From contig NC_054534.1 in NCBI RefSeq assembly GCF_017654505.1, positions 43,622,226 through 43,686,225 of the forward strand: DNA of 64,000 nucleotides, in the 5' to 3' direction. Numbering within the stretch: position 1 is the stretch's first letter; the number at the start of each line of letters is the position of its first letter. The DNA comes from Polyodon spathula. Its lineage: Eukaryota; Chordata; Actinopteri; Acipenseriformes; Polyodontidae. The translations under genes were made by a program, and so were the position numbers. Shown here piece after piece: positions 34,562 through 46,630 of this stretch. The notes under the pieces are model-generated. The model did not search any database and had not been told where the DNA came from. It worked only from the letters and a program-made list of their open reading frames with translations.

Positions 34562-35018
34562 CCGTGCATCAATGTTTCATGTACTTTATTCCCTTTTGTT
34601 CCCATTGTATTTGTGTGCTGTTATTACCGCTGTATTGTGTTTCTTCCCCCGTCTGTATTGCCTGCAGTTGCGGGTTAGCTCTGTCCCTGTGTTTGTCTGT
34701 GAGCTAGCCTGCACGCATGGTGCGCCCTATGTTCCTGACATTGACTGCTGGATGTCTGTGCCCATTGGTTCTAGTGTATGGCTAGGGACCAACAGGATAT
34801 GTGTTCGCTCTGGCTCCTGATTAGCATAAAGGGGGGGGAGCTAATTTATAAAAGGGGAGCGTTGCGCGCTCAGTGGTGTGTGTGTTCCAGACACGCGGTG
34901 AAGCAGGTACAGCAGTGGACTCTACAGGGAGATGGAGAATAGTGCACTAAATAAAGAGCAGTTTCCAGTAAACCAACGTATCGTCTCTTCTCTCCTGCCT
35001 CTTGCAAGAAAGCTACTG
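34562..35018 (+). mobile_element. 3' LTR of Gypsy element B
   Basis: It begins near 'ccgtgcatcaatgtttcatgtac' and includes the uninterrupted insertion target 'attaccgctgtattgtg'. It has a TATA-like 'atttataaaagggg' at about 34841 and an AATAAA signal near 34951. It runs up to a (TA)n tract at 35023. The exact end is not certain. Confidence 0.75.
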
Positions 35019-35020
35019 TG

Positions 35021-35022
<2 letters not shown>

Positions 35023-35086
<64 letters not shown>
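35023..35086. repeat. (TA)n microsatellite
   Basis: About 64 bases of TA abutting the 3' LTR of element B. Confidence 0.95.
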
Positions 35087-35089
<3 letters not shown>

Positions 35090-35121
35090 TGCCGAAGCCT
35101 AGTTACCCTTCCACCTGACCA

Positions 35122-35280
35122 CTACGGGATGCGTTCCATGCCCAGTTCAATCTGGTGGCCCATCTGGAAAGATGTACTGAGGAGAAGGCGGCTCTTCAAC
35201 TCGTCGTGTGTTTGGCGGAGGATGCGCTACCCTGCCTGGATTTGCTGAATCGGGCACTGCCTCCCTCCGGCTCCACTATA
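35122..35280 (+). pseudogene. Gypsy gag (SCAN-like) fragment
   Basis: The plus frame starting near 35124 reads RDAFHAQFNLVAHLERCTEE, then KAALQLVVCLAEDALPCLDL. This is the WxAFxAQFELLA...ALQLALCLxxDALxxL pattern of fish Gypsy gag capsid. It is short and isolated, and may belong to a neighbouring copy of element B, whose own capsid part is missing. Confidence 0.55.
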
Positions 35281-35344
35281 AAATGGGCTGGGAGCTGGAC
35301 ATCGGGGTTAGCTTTATGCATTTAAACGAGGATTTTTTTCCTCT

Positions 35345-36949
<1,605 letters not shown>

Positions 36950-37199
36950 TAATAATACTATGCTTTACAAACACTGCAATATTTTATTACATGATTTAAG
37001 GCATTTTAGAAGCAGCGCCATGAGAGGCTCCGATCTGCAGCACTATATTCTTGTTTGTTTTTGGGTCAGGGCAGTACTGTACCAGCGAATCAGGAGTGTG
37101 TATTGGTTGCTATGGGGTGGGACAAGAAGAGGAGAGAGAACAGTAGTTGAGTGTGATGCAGTTGTTTTTCATAACAAAAAATATTACCTCTGAATATCG

Positions 37200-37654
37200 G
37201 TTTGATTTCTGTTAAAACTAAAATATATCCTACTCGGTTATTATTACTTTTTCTCACTGTAATTTCTTTGTAAGAGAAACCGAACTAACTCTTTTCATAG
37301 ATAATAAGATCAATAAAAAGATCATAATACAATTTTAATATAACTGTAAAAGACTGAATAAAATTCCAGTTGAATAAAAAACAAAACAACTGAACCCCCT
37401 ACAAGAAGATATCTTCAACCAGCTTTTGGATAGCGCTTAGAGTGACCAGAGAAGCTGTAACATCCTCTGATTAAGTTTTCATCATCCAATCTGAGGACGA
37501 GGTAAACAGACAGCCCTTATTGTATCCCCTGCTGTGTTGGCTGACATTAAGGACTGCTGTGCTGTAAGTAGTTCATCTTGGGTTGTCTGTCGGGACTGTA
37601 CCATAAAATAAAATTTTCTTACTAAGGTGTTTGAACATTTGTTACATAACTTGT
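37200..37654. other. No recognisable feature
   Basis: AT-rich, without a supported ORF or repeat. Confidence 0.35.
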
Positions 37655-37867
37655 ATTACATGGTGGATTGAGGCTGCAGTCTCTTCGGGGGCATCACATG
37701 TACATAGCCAGAGTTGCGCATTTCTTTATTTATTTTTTGAGCAAGGGTAAAAAAAATATAAATCTTTACGTTTCTTAATTGAGAGCGGCTGTGTCTATTT
37801 AAAAGCTGATATCTCAGTGAAGCGTTAATTTGAGGGACCGCGTTAATTTGAGGTGGCATTCGACATA
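37655..37867 (-). mobile_element. Possible pogo/Tigger-like or MITE terminus
   Basis: The minus strand reads TGCCACCTCAAATTAACGCG, then GTCCCTCAAATTAACGCTTC. This internally repeated TCAAATTAACG end resembles in style the TTAATCGGGA repeats of the element at 20.8 kb. It abuts a (TA)n tract. No partner terminus was found. Confidence 0.4.
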
Positions 37868-37881
37868 ATATATATATGTAT

Positions 37882-37955
<74 letters not shown>
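37866..37955. repeat. (TA)n microsatellite
   Basis: About 85 bases of TA with one GTATAGA interruption. Confidence 0.95.
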
Positions 37956-37960
<5 letters not shown>

Positions 37961-38439
37961 TTCAATAATTAGTCAAAGTGACTAACTAGTTATAAAATTT
38001 GCAACCCTAATAATTAATAACTTATTAATTATTATTATAGTAATTATTATTATGTATTAATACATGTTTACAAAGTCTTACTGATCCGTACTACTAGTTA
38101 GGAAAAGGGCATAAGATGACAACCAAACATTGGTTCTGACCTCAACAAGAGTGGTCTTGGTATTTCATTTACTGTGTACAGTTACCCTTGCAGTAAGAAG
38201 TTTAAGTAAATTAAAACATGAGGACACTGTTGCATGTGACACCAAGTATATCGTATCCGAGCAACTTGAGCAGCTTGGGGAAACTCTCAAGTTAGAATAA
38301 TAGGTGCAGCTCCTGACTTTTACTGTGGCACACCTGCTACTACCGAACCAGAAAGATTGATAATGCTAATGAAAATAATACCACCAAGCTTTGAGATATA
38401 TCAGAGTTGCCTGAAGCAGTTAATAATGCGAAAAAAAGT

Positions 38440-38950
38440 ATGGAAAGTTATTTCAAGAGTTGCATCGCACAGTGAAGAACTTATTTGAAGCAGCAGAAAG
38501 GAGCAGCAACTGGCTATGGTTGAGACAGAAAGATTCTGGATGGGGATCTCAAGCACAATAGAAAAAAAGCAACACTGATGTACAGGTAAGTAAGCTGGGC
38601 TGAGCTGAGTGGAGGATGGAGGGGGTGATGCTGGGACACCAGAATCACTGTTGAGCCCTCTTGAGGTGTCGTGGGCTAGTCAACAAAACACTGAGGATGG
38701 AAGGTGCCCACTTGAAGACTCCAGAGATGTACCCTACTTAGCTCAATCCAGACGGTTGTCATGTTGATGCGCTGGGGAGACCTCACTGGGTTGATCCCCG
38801 CAGCCAGCATCACAGCCGTTGTGTGTGCTGATGCGCTGGAGAGGCAAAATGAGCTGATCCCTGGAGCCAGCATTACACTTCAGCAATCAACACCAGACAG
38901 ATGGATATCTACATCATCCGATGGAAAACAACACAAATGGATGGAGATGC
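38440..38950 (+). repeat. Interspersed repeat, copy 1 (possible LINE 3' part)
   Basis: It shares nearly all of its sequence with 49140-49670: 'gaagcagcagaaaggagcagcaactggct', 'gtaagctgggctgag', 'ccctcttgaggtgtcgtgggctag', 'tacatcatc(c/a)gatgga'. A short frame reads ERSSNWLW. It contains a tandem duplication of a unit of about 60 bases ('gatgcgctgg.gag...tgatcc.cgcagccagcat') at about 38766-38877. The family could not be named. Confidence 0.6.
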
Positions 38951-40733
38951 AGATGAATCACATTAGTTTACTGCAAAGCTACGTCTTAGTTGGTGCTTAT
39001 CTTGGCGAGAGCCAAGTTCAAATCAGCATAAAGTTCAACATCTACTCTCATGTAATGGAAATCAAAATCAATTGAAGCAGCACAGCAGGGTTCAATATAT
39101 CTTATAGATATTTTTATGACTGGACAGGATGGGATAATGTCTTTTTAAGATTTAAACACCAAGATTTAAAACTGTCCATATTCACCTATTGGTTAATACA
39201 AATCCCAGGCTGGGAAAAAAAATAAAATAAAAAAAAGTGATTTTAGTGACTTGAAGCACACAATGCATTTTGTATGTTATGTTCTCAATTTTCAGTTCAC
39301 AATTACAACATGTTAAGACATGTTTTAAGGATGTAATTAGCACTACAAATGATATCACTGGTCCCTATTTCTTATACTGAAAATATTTTTTGTTATTTAA
39401 AATACGATATTTGATGCAACAGGTGTTTCGTGTAACTTACACAAGAATACTCCTCCCTTAGGAAAACAATCAGTCACCAAAAACCATTGGTGTGATTGAT
39501 TCATTATGTTAAAAACATGAATTTATTATGGCTACCGAACAAACAGAGCCATTGGAAAGGAATTGGTAGGTAAACATACATATCTTGCCAAATCCAGGTT
39601 TGCATATTTTTTGGTATCTAGATGATAAAAGTATTTCATAGTATATGGCACTAGTATCATTTTTGTCGCTGCTTAAAAATAGCTTTCAATGCTGTGTAAT
39701 TAGATATAGTTGAAACAGGTCAAAGGTTGACCAATTGATAAATTAGCCAATATTATTTATTGGGAATGTTAAACAAAACAAATGAAAAAACAAACAAAAA
39801 CAAAGTCCTTTAAAAAAAAACAAAAAACCCCACTATTTTCAACCACAGGGAGGTGCTTCTGAAGAGACTCCTAAAAGCTGAAGGGAAGTGGTTTTAGAAA
39901 TGACCAATGGGTGTGTGGAACTATAACTTCCTTACTCTCTTAAGCTGTGGCAACTGAAACTTAAATGGGACATTTCTATACAGCCTCATACACCTGGTGG
40001 TCATTTTTTGCTGGTTCAAACATAATAAGTGTGCTACAAAATAAGCAAGTATGTCAAAAAATAATCTAAGCAAAAAACAACAAACATAACAGGATATTTA
40101 ACAGGTAAGAAAATAATTTATAGATGATAAAGTCCCTTTAATGCCTTGCATTTCATTTTAAAGGTATTTAACTGGAATATATGAAACACATCAATGTTTT
40201 ATAACCGTTTATTATTTCTGTCAACCTGTTTTTAAGTAAATTAAACATATGTTAACCTATTAAGTGTGATTCAGGGGCGGGAGCTGGTCTCCACCCTATC
40301 CTTTCATCTCCTACCATCAATCACATCTACTTCCTATATATATCATTAGTCACACCCTATGCAGTTGTCTTGTGTTTTTTGTTTTAGTTCAACCTAAGCG
40401 ACTAAAAAACCTTCTTGTGTAAAGAGCAAGAAATAGTGGAATACTTACAACAGCTCTCTTCCTTGGATTTGGAGGGTTTCGAGTATAATTTCATGTCCGT
40501 ATCAGAGTAGTCTCTGACAGCATAAATCCAGGGGCTGATCTCCATCACTCTTCCCTTTATCAGATGTCTCTGCAACATCCGAACAAGTGCTGAACAGGAT
40601 ACCATACCATTACCAGCAGTTCAAGGAGTTAATCCTCGCTGATCCAAGCAGCTCTGAACTCAGGATAGCTCTCCTGAGCATCTGTACTTTAAAGACTGGA
40701 CTCTCAACAAGTTGATAAAGACCTTCCTGAAAA
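38951..40733. other. No recognisable gene; leader of the recombinase element at the right end
   Basis: AT-rich sequence. From about 40260 base composition becomes less AT-rich and may be the 5' untranslated part of the tyrosine-recombinase element. A search by eye for reverse transcriptase motifs here was negative. Confidence 0.4.
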
Positions 40734-42300
40734 ATGGCAGCGAAATCCCGGCAGGGAACAATTGAGAATTTTTTTATTGTAAATCTATCTCAGCAGAACC
40801 TATTTTTCCACCCAAGAAAACTCCCCAACCGAGCTCGGCTGTTCAGTGGCCCAAGTCAGACAGCAGGTAGACTGTTTCAGATCAAGCTAATCCCGCAGCC
40901 AGCACATCAGGCCAGCAGACAGCTATTCCATTCAGCGAAACTCAGCAGGAACATTTTTAATGATATAAAAGCATTCATGCAACCATTCGCGGATACCTTA
41001 TCCTCAATCAGTAACAAACTTAGCAATTTGGATAAATGGGTGTCCAATATGGAGCAAGAGAAGCAAGGTTCCACAGTTGCAGTGTTTTACTCCATTCTTG
41101 CAGTAAACTCAGCCACCGCCTCAGCATCTACTGTTAATTCCGGTTTTATACCAACCTTGATCCCTACAATAGAACCTCCAGTCTACAATCTTGCATCTGC
41201 AACAGTATATACTCCTGCCGCTTCAACCACTGGCCGCCATCACTCAATATCCATGCAGATTCGTCACAGCATAATTGAAGATTTCCAGAATTCACCATCT
41301 GGTTCCTACAGCTTAGACATCAGTGACACCCCAGTTCAACTAGCCAATTTTCAACTGAACCCAACAATCAGCAGACTGCTCAATACAACGCAAGCATACA
41401 TGGCTGCAGCACTTGCTACTTCCCCCAGATCCTCTTACTCCACTGGCTGGACCACCTATTTGACTTTCTGCTCCCAAAGCAGGATTAATCCGACCCCATT
41501 CAACCAGGACTGGATTATGCATGTATAGTGCACGCAAAGGACTCTTTACATCTTGCACCAGCTACAATCAAATCCTATCTGTCAGGAATACAATACCAAT
41601 TTCGCTTGATGTCTAGTACCTCCCTAACTCTCCTATCAATACCAGCTATCCGTCTCCTCCTGCACGAAATCTCTAAGAGCTCTCCGACCACTTCTTCTAG
41701 ACTATCTATTTCCATAGCTATTCTTAGCAATTTGATTTCAATCCTCTGTCAAGACTGCTTCTCTATATTTGATGACCTAACAATGGAATGTATATGTCTA
41801 GCTGTATTTTTTTGTTTTTAAGATGCTCAGAATATACAGTTCCTTCTACTGGCAGCTTTCCTATGCTGGGAACTCGCTGCAGTGATCTCATGCTCATCTT
41901 AGATTCACGTGTGATCTTCTTGCTGTGCATTTCCAAAACAGATCAACTTCAGCAACGTCAAATTATTCAGCTACCAAAAACCAACTCTCATTTTCCATAT
42001 GCTTCTATGCAGAAATATATTGCAGAAAGCAAACCTATTTCAAATTCTGACCCCTGTTCATCGAGTCAAGCCGGACCATTATAACCAGATATTGGCTCAA
42101 ATCCCATCTGTCTATGTTGGTTTCCAGAGCAGACCTTCTCCCTCAATTCTATACTCCTCATTCCAGAATCGGGGAAGCCACTTCAGCAGCAAGAGCAAAG
42201 ATTAACCAGCATCTAATAAAAAATATGGGGCGCTGGACCTCATCAGCAGTTGAATCATACATACATTCTTCCCCATCTGAGATATCTTCTTCAGAACAGT
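40734..42300 (+). pseudogene. Tyrosine-recombinase mobile-element gene (Crypton-like or RT-less Ngaro-like)
   Basis: The first frame (40734-41528, 264 codons) begins MAAKSRQGTIENFF, where QGTIENFF fits a PCNA-interacting PIP box. It continues through a Ser/Thr-rich linker to SSYSTGWTTYLTFCSQ, the start of the SAM-like core-binding domain. Other frames follow: LAPATIKSYLSGIQYQ (41548), FLRCSEYTVPS (first catalytic Arg), ISKTDQ (Lys), HSRIGEATSAA (His and second Arg, one residue closer than usual) and GRWTSSAVESYIH (Trp and nucleophilic Tyr). Three frame changes make it non-functional. No reverse transcriptase is adjacent, so class is unresolved. Confidence 0.75.
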
Positions 42301-42689
42301 CTATTGCTAGTATGTCTGGAGTGGGCAAGACCCTTTCTCCAGGGCTCCCTCTGGTGGCGGTGGCGGGGACGTCGGCCCAGCTCCCTCTGGTGACGAAGGC
42401 GGGAACGGCAGCACGGCTCCCTCTGGCAGACCCTCGGGATCAGCAGACGAGGACAGTGGCCACTCTGGTAACGGCAGTTCCAGCTCCTCCGGCGGCAATG
42501 GCTGCAGCCCCTCTACCACCGGCGATGGGGGCTGTGGCCATTCTAGTGGCCTCTGAGGAAGGGCTGATACCTGCCGTAACAATCGGGTGCCCCTCCGCTG
42601 GGCTTCTCTCAGCAGCACATGTAGAGGCTGCTGTGGAGTGTCAGCTCTGGACTGGGCTCTGGCAGTGACGGCTCCTCCCTTTCTGGTTC

Positions 42690-43258
42690 TGGGGACGGCA
42701 GCTCCTCCCTCTTTGGATCTGGCGATGGCAGCTCCTCCTCTCTGGGCTCTTAGGATGGCAGCTCCTCCCCTCTGGGCTCTCAGAACTGCAGCTCCTCCCC
42801 TCTGGGCTCTAGCTGTGGCAACTCCTCCCTTCTGGGCTCTGGCAGTGACGTCTCCTCCCCCTCTGGGCTCTGGCGACGGCAGCTCCTCCCTCTCTGGTTC
42901 TGGGGATGGCAGCTCCTCCCTCTCTGGTTCTGGGGATGGCAGGTCCTCCCTCTCTGGCTCTCGGGGCAGCAGCTCTTCCCTCTCTGGCTCTCAGGATGGA
43001 GGCTCCTCCCTCTCTGGCTCTCAGGACAGAGGCTCCTCCCTCTCTGGCTCTCAGGACAGCAGCTCCTCCCTCTTTGGCTCTCGGGAGGGCGGCTTCTCCC
43101 TCTCTGGCTCTCGGGATGGCAGCTCCTCCCTCTCTGGCTCTCGGGATGGCAGCTCCTCCCTCTCTGGCTCTCGGGACGGCAGCTCCTCCCTCTCTCGCTC
43201 TCGGGACGGCAGCTCCTTCCTCTCTGGCTCTCGGGACGGCAGCTCCTCCCTCTCTGTT
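42690..43258 (-). repeat. 30-bp coding minisatellite in element C
   Basis: About 18-20 copies of a 30-base unit (plus strand 'tctggctctcgggacggcagctcctccctc') with substitutions but almost no length change. On the minus strand it encodes the decapeptide EREELPSREP. Both strands are open across most of it. Confidence 0.92.
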
Positions 43259-43740
43259 TTAATGGCTGGGGCCTCTCCCATGTCTACCGCCAGGTAATTA
43301 AGGACCATGAGGGCAACCTCTGGGAAGAACGCCGAGTGATATTGTTCCTCCCACTCTTCCCACCTCCCCCCACCTTGACACCACAGTATGTTGATAACTA
43401 TGGGGAGGTCTTGGAAGAGGTCCGCGTCAGGGTGCATCAGCCAATCCCATATCTCCTGGGATGGTGGTGAAGGTGGTGGTGCTGGAGGTAGTGGGGTGGC
43501 CGCTGATGCCTAGGGTGAGAACTGCTCCTCTTCCTGGGCCTGATTTTAGGGGCATCCTGCCCAGTTGTGGCCGTCTTCCTCACAACGGCCACACCAGTCT
43601 GCCGGTGGCCCTTCTGGGCAGGACCTCCAGCAAAGGTCCTCCTTCCCGCACCAGGAACACCAGGGGAAGAGGCTGGCCGGGTCCTCCAGTGGTGGCTGTT
43701 GTTGCAGCAGCTTACATTTCTTTGGCTGCTGCATCTCCAT
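42700..43740 (-). pseudogene. Gag-like ORF of element C with zinc knuckle
   Basis: From ATG at 43740 the frame starts MEMQQPKKCKLLQQQPPLED. It has a degenerate knuckle CSWCGKEDLCWRSC and a canonical one, CGRCEEDGHNWAGC (C-X2-C-X4-H-X4-C). Two in-frame stops at about 43540 and 43507 separate this from a continuing frame. The continuation holds a Pro-rich linker, then the Trp-rich domain shared with element A (DWLMHPDADLFQDLPIVI, RWEEWEEQ, ALMVLNYLAVDMG; about 43290-43450), then the EREELPSREP repeats. Likely an RNA-binding structural protein. Origin relative to known gag proteins is unknown. Confidence 0.6.
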
Positions 43741-43878
43741 CTGTCTTGCCCCTGCCTGCTTTTCTTTCCCTTTTTTTTAAATTTATTTATTAAAAAAATT
43801 GTCCCAAATGTTCCATAAAAAAAAACATGCAGTACTGCTCTGAGCCTCCTGGAGGCGCTATATCCCAATGACACCAAG

Positions 43879-44316
43879 TGTGACAGGCTGGCGAGTGGAT
43901 AGAGGCCCAGAGACAGACTGCAGTTCAAAAAAATAATACTTTTATAATAAATAAACACAAAATAAAAGGGCACAAGGGTCAAAACAATGGTATTTATACA
44001 CAAATAACAAAGCACAAAGCAAAACTTTGAAAAATATAGGTTTCCAGGCTGGGTTATGCCTTCACTGGATCAGAAAATACAAAAACCAAAACAGCAAACC
44101 AAAAAATAGCAAGCGCAAACACCAGCTTGCTTCCTCAGCTCCCAGCTCTCCCTAATGGGAAGCTAAGGCCTTTTTTTATGTCAGGTGTCTGGGTGCTGAT
44201 TGATCGTTAATTACTCCAATCAACCCCAGCCACCTGAACACAATAAACCCAGGCAGGTAGAGGAATTTCACCCCATCACTGCCAATCCATAGAGGGCAGA
44301 GCTCTGCTCCGCCACA
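43879..44316 (-). mobile_element. Family C LTR
   Basis: On the plus strand it starts TGTGACAGGCTGGCGAGTGG and ends GCTCCGCCACA. It aligns along its length with 31853-32273 but is 17 bases longer. It contains a run of AATAAA-like motifs near 43950. Confidence 0.88.
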
Positions 44317-44404
44317 CAGACCTTGAAGTCGATGCTGAGATACTTTGTAAATCAGGAACAAAAAACATTGGGCAGCGCTTCTTCCCTACCTCCTTTTTGC
44401 AGTG

Positions 44405-44648
44405 AGAGAGGTGCCACAGAGTTCGACGGCATTCTCCCCCTTCAAGCTCTTGTACGGCCAGCAGCGTTGCAGCATCCTCAATCTGTTGAGAGAGGGGGCC
44501 ATATGAAGTGATTTGGGCTCTAGGAAAAGTAAATTACAAAATTAGACAGCCGATCGACACAATGAAAAATAAATGTATCACGTAAATTTATTAAAGCCCT
44601 GGCAGGCAAGGGAGGCCTTATTTAGCCCCAGGCAGTGTATAGAATGAT
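44405..44648 (+). pseudogene. Integrase C-terminal remnant preceding RT
   Basis: The frame at 44572 reads MYHVNLLKPWQAREALFSPR. YHVNLLKPW is the typical end of the integrase C-terminal domain of fish Gypsy elements. About 40 codons downstream the RT frame starts. This directly supports integrase upstream of RT. Confidence 0.75.
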
Positions 44649-44683
44649 TAGGGCTAGATACCTTTAGCACAAAGGACATTTCA

Positions 44684-45448
44684 ATGGGGGAACAGTTACT
44701 TCCTGATCAGCAACATAAGCTGAGTATGTTAATTGAGGAATTCAACAATACATTTTCTGATGTGCCTGGTAGAGCTAACCTTGTTGAATATGCCATTGTC
44801 TCTCTCCCAGGTGTCAATGTGCAAGAGAGACCTAATTGGATCACAGAAAGTCAACGAGGTGGTGTTCGCAAAGAGGTATGGGACATGCTTGAACTTGGGG
44901 TGATTGAGCCATCCAGGAACGAGTGGTGTAGTCCAATTATGATAGTGGCCAAAAAGGACGACACCAACCGCTTCTGCATTGATTTCTGCAAGATAAACGC
45001 TATTGCCAAGTTTGATAAATCCCATATCCCATGCTTTGGATCAACAAGGTTCTAGATAGACTGGGGACGGCTAGAGAGAGAGAAAAACGCATTTTCAACA
45101 CCAGAGGGGCTGTTTCATTTCACAACCATGCCGTTTGGGCTACATGGTGAGCCTGCTACTTTTCAGAGACTGATGGACCAGGTTTTACATCCACAACGTG
45201 AATATGCGGCAGCATATATGGACGATGTGGTTATTTTCAGCACCTGGTGAGAGCATTTGGCTAGGATCACAGCCATCCTTCAGTCTTTACAGGCAGCCCG
45301 GTTGACAGCTAACTTGCGAAAATGTGCATTTGCCAAGAGAGAGACACAATATTTAGGATTTATAATGGGGAATAGCAGGGTAAAATCCATTGCCACCAAG
45401 GTCCAGGCCTTGGTTGACGCTGCAATCCCCAAAACCAAGGCTAAGTGA
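44684..45448 (+). pseudogene. Gypsy reverse transcriptase
   Basis: The first frame (44684-45055) has MLELGVIEPSRNEWCSPIMI and FCIDFCKINAIAKF. The following frames have TTMPFGLHGEPATFQRLMDQ, AAAYMDDVVIFS (intact YMDD) and LTANLRKCAFAKRETQYLGF. A stop after FSTW and a frameshift near 45050 break it; the palm loop region after 45055 has lost sequence. Confidence 0.88.
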
Positions 45449-45505
45449 GATCTCTACTGGGGATTAGACGGTTATTACCGCTGCTTTATTCCAATTTATG
45501 CCACA

Positions 45506-45960
45506 GTGGTTAATCCCTTAGTTGACCTCACAAGAAAGAGCGCACCAAATTCCATTAAGTGTCAGGGGGTGTTTGAGATTGTTAAGCATAGACTTTTCCA
45601 GGCCCCCGCCCACATCACTCCAGACTTCACCAAGAGATTTATCCTCCACACCGATGCATCAGATGTCGGCTTAGGTGCAGTGTTGTCTCTAATGGTAAAC
45701 AGAGTAGAACATCCCATCCTGTACATTAGCAAAAAAATGCTCCCTCCGGAGCGCAACTACTCCACTGTTGCAAAAGAGTGTTTGGCCCTTTGAGATCCAC
45801 GTGGTTAAGCACAATGAAGGACAGCAATGCCCGAATAACTCGTGGTATCTGGCATTGCAGCCCTTCATGTACCATGTGGTACAAAACCACCAAAATGTAG
45901 ATTATTTTTCCCGGGAGGGGGGAGTAATGGGAAAAGTAGATTTAGCTGAGTGTTCCTTCG
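45506..45960 (+). pseudogene. Gypsy RNase H
   Basis: The frame reads MVNPLVDLTRKSAPNSIK, FTKRFILHTDASDVGLGAVL and YISKKMLPPERNYS, then breaks at about 45790. A short tail, VDYFSREGGVMGKVDLAECS, precedes the polypurine tract and LTR. Nothing follows RNase H, so RNase H is the C-terminal domain of pol. Confidence 0.85.
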
Positions 45961-45983
45961 GTTCCACTCTGAGCGGTGAGATA

Positions 45984-46630
45984 TGTGACAGAGATTGAAT
46001 GATGCTTAGTGTTAGTTATCCCTCCCGACCTGAGAGGGCACTGGATAAAGGGAACAGAGTACCCTGGACTAAAAGGCATTTTATTCCCATGGGTAGGTGC
46101 AAGTCGGCCAGCTAGAAAAGGAGCAGAGTTATGGTACCTGAACTCAATGACCCAGACAGGAAACGACATGGCATCCGTGGATTGGAGAAGTGAATGCGCT
46201 CATTAACCAGGGGGTCATGAGCGAGGGTATAAAATAGTGGCGTAGCAAAGTAATCTGTTCCTTTGTAAATGGTTAGCATACAACCTCAAAGGAGACCTTG
46301 CATTTATAAAAAGAAAACGTGAGTGTTCTGTTAGTCTGTCTTGTAAGACTGTCTGTTTGTGTTGTCTGTTTCAAGAATACTAACACGATCCGAAGCTGCA
46401 GCCGCAGGCCAGCATCAAACCACTAGAACTTAATTTATTTACCTTAGGAACTGCGTCTGTGTTTTGTATTTTGTGTGGGTGATAAAAAAGACTGGACTTT
46501 TGGTTCCGGGTCAAACCTGATGGATTTACAAACCGAAGTGATACACGCCGCTGTTTACAGGTGTTTGCCATAAGGCTCTGGACATTATTAGAAACATTTT
46601 CAATAAACACCCTTGCACCTGAATATAACA
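45984..46630 (+). mobile_element. 3' LTR, family E
   Basis: It starts TGTGACAGAGATTGAATGAT after GAGCGGTGAGATA and ends CCTTGCACCTGAATATAACA. It has a TATA box GGGTATAAAATAG at about 46228 and AATAAA at about 46601. It is related to 53890-54577 (reverse orientation) and the fragments at 1-960, 4130-4313 and 10138-10197. Confidence 0.75.

Larger units (their letters stand above)
42310..44316 (-). mobile_element. LTR element C (non-autonomous), far LTR missing
   Basis: On the minus strand it runs from its 5' LTR (44316-43879) through a primer-like TTGGTGTCATTGGGA to a gag-like frame and a repeat-rich tail near 42310. No second LTR was found before the recombinase pseudogene, so the element is truncated. 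It shares its LTR with the solo LTR at 31853. It carries no pol domain. Confidence 0.7.
44317..46630 (+). mobile_element. Gmr1-like Gypsy element, 5'-truncated, with 3' LTR
   Basis: It holds, in order, an integrase C-terminus (44400-44650), RT (44684-45440), RNase H (45506-45960) and a 3' LTR (45984-46630). Gag, protease and the integrase core are absent. It begins immediately after the family C LTR. Domain order is the same as in the inverted copy at 4.1-10.2 kb. Confidence 0.85.

Noticed and set aside
42690..43258. Regular 30-bp repeats that might suggest a CRISPR array
   Set aside because: Units are contiguous with no unique spacers, encode a decapeptide repeat, and lie in a vertebrate LTR element.
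42587..43297. Long plus-strand ORF of Ser/Gly repeats
   Set aside because: It is the reverse-strand shadow of the EREELPSREP coding repeat; it has no domain of its own.
43437..44015. 192-codon minus ORF crossing the family C LTR
   Set aside because: It is out of frame with the zinc-knuckle frame and reads through LTR sequence.
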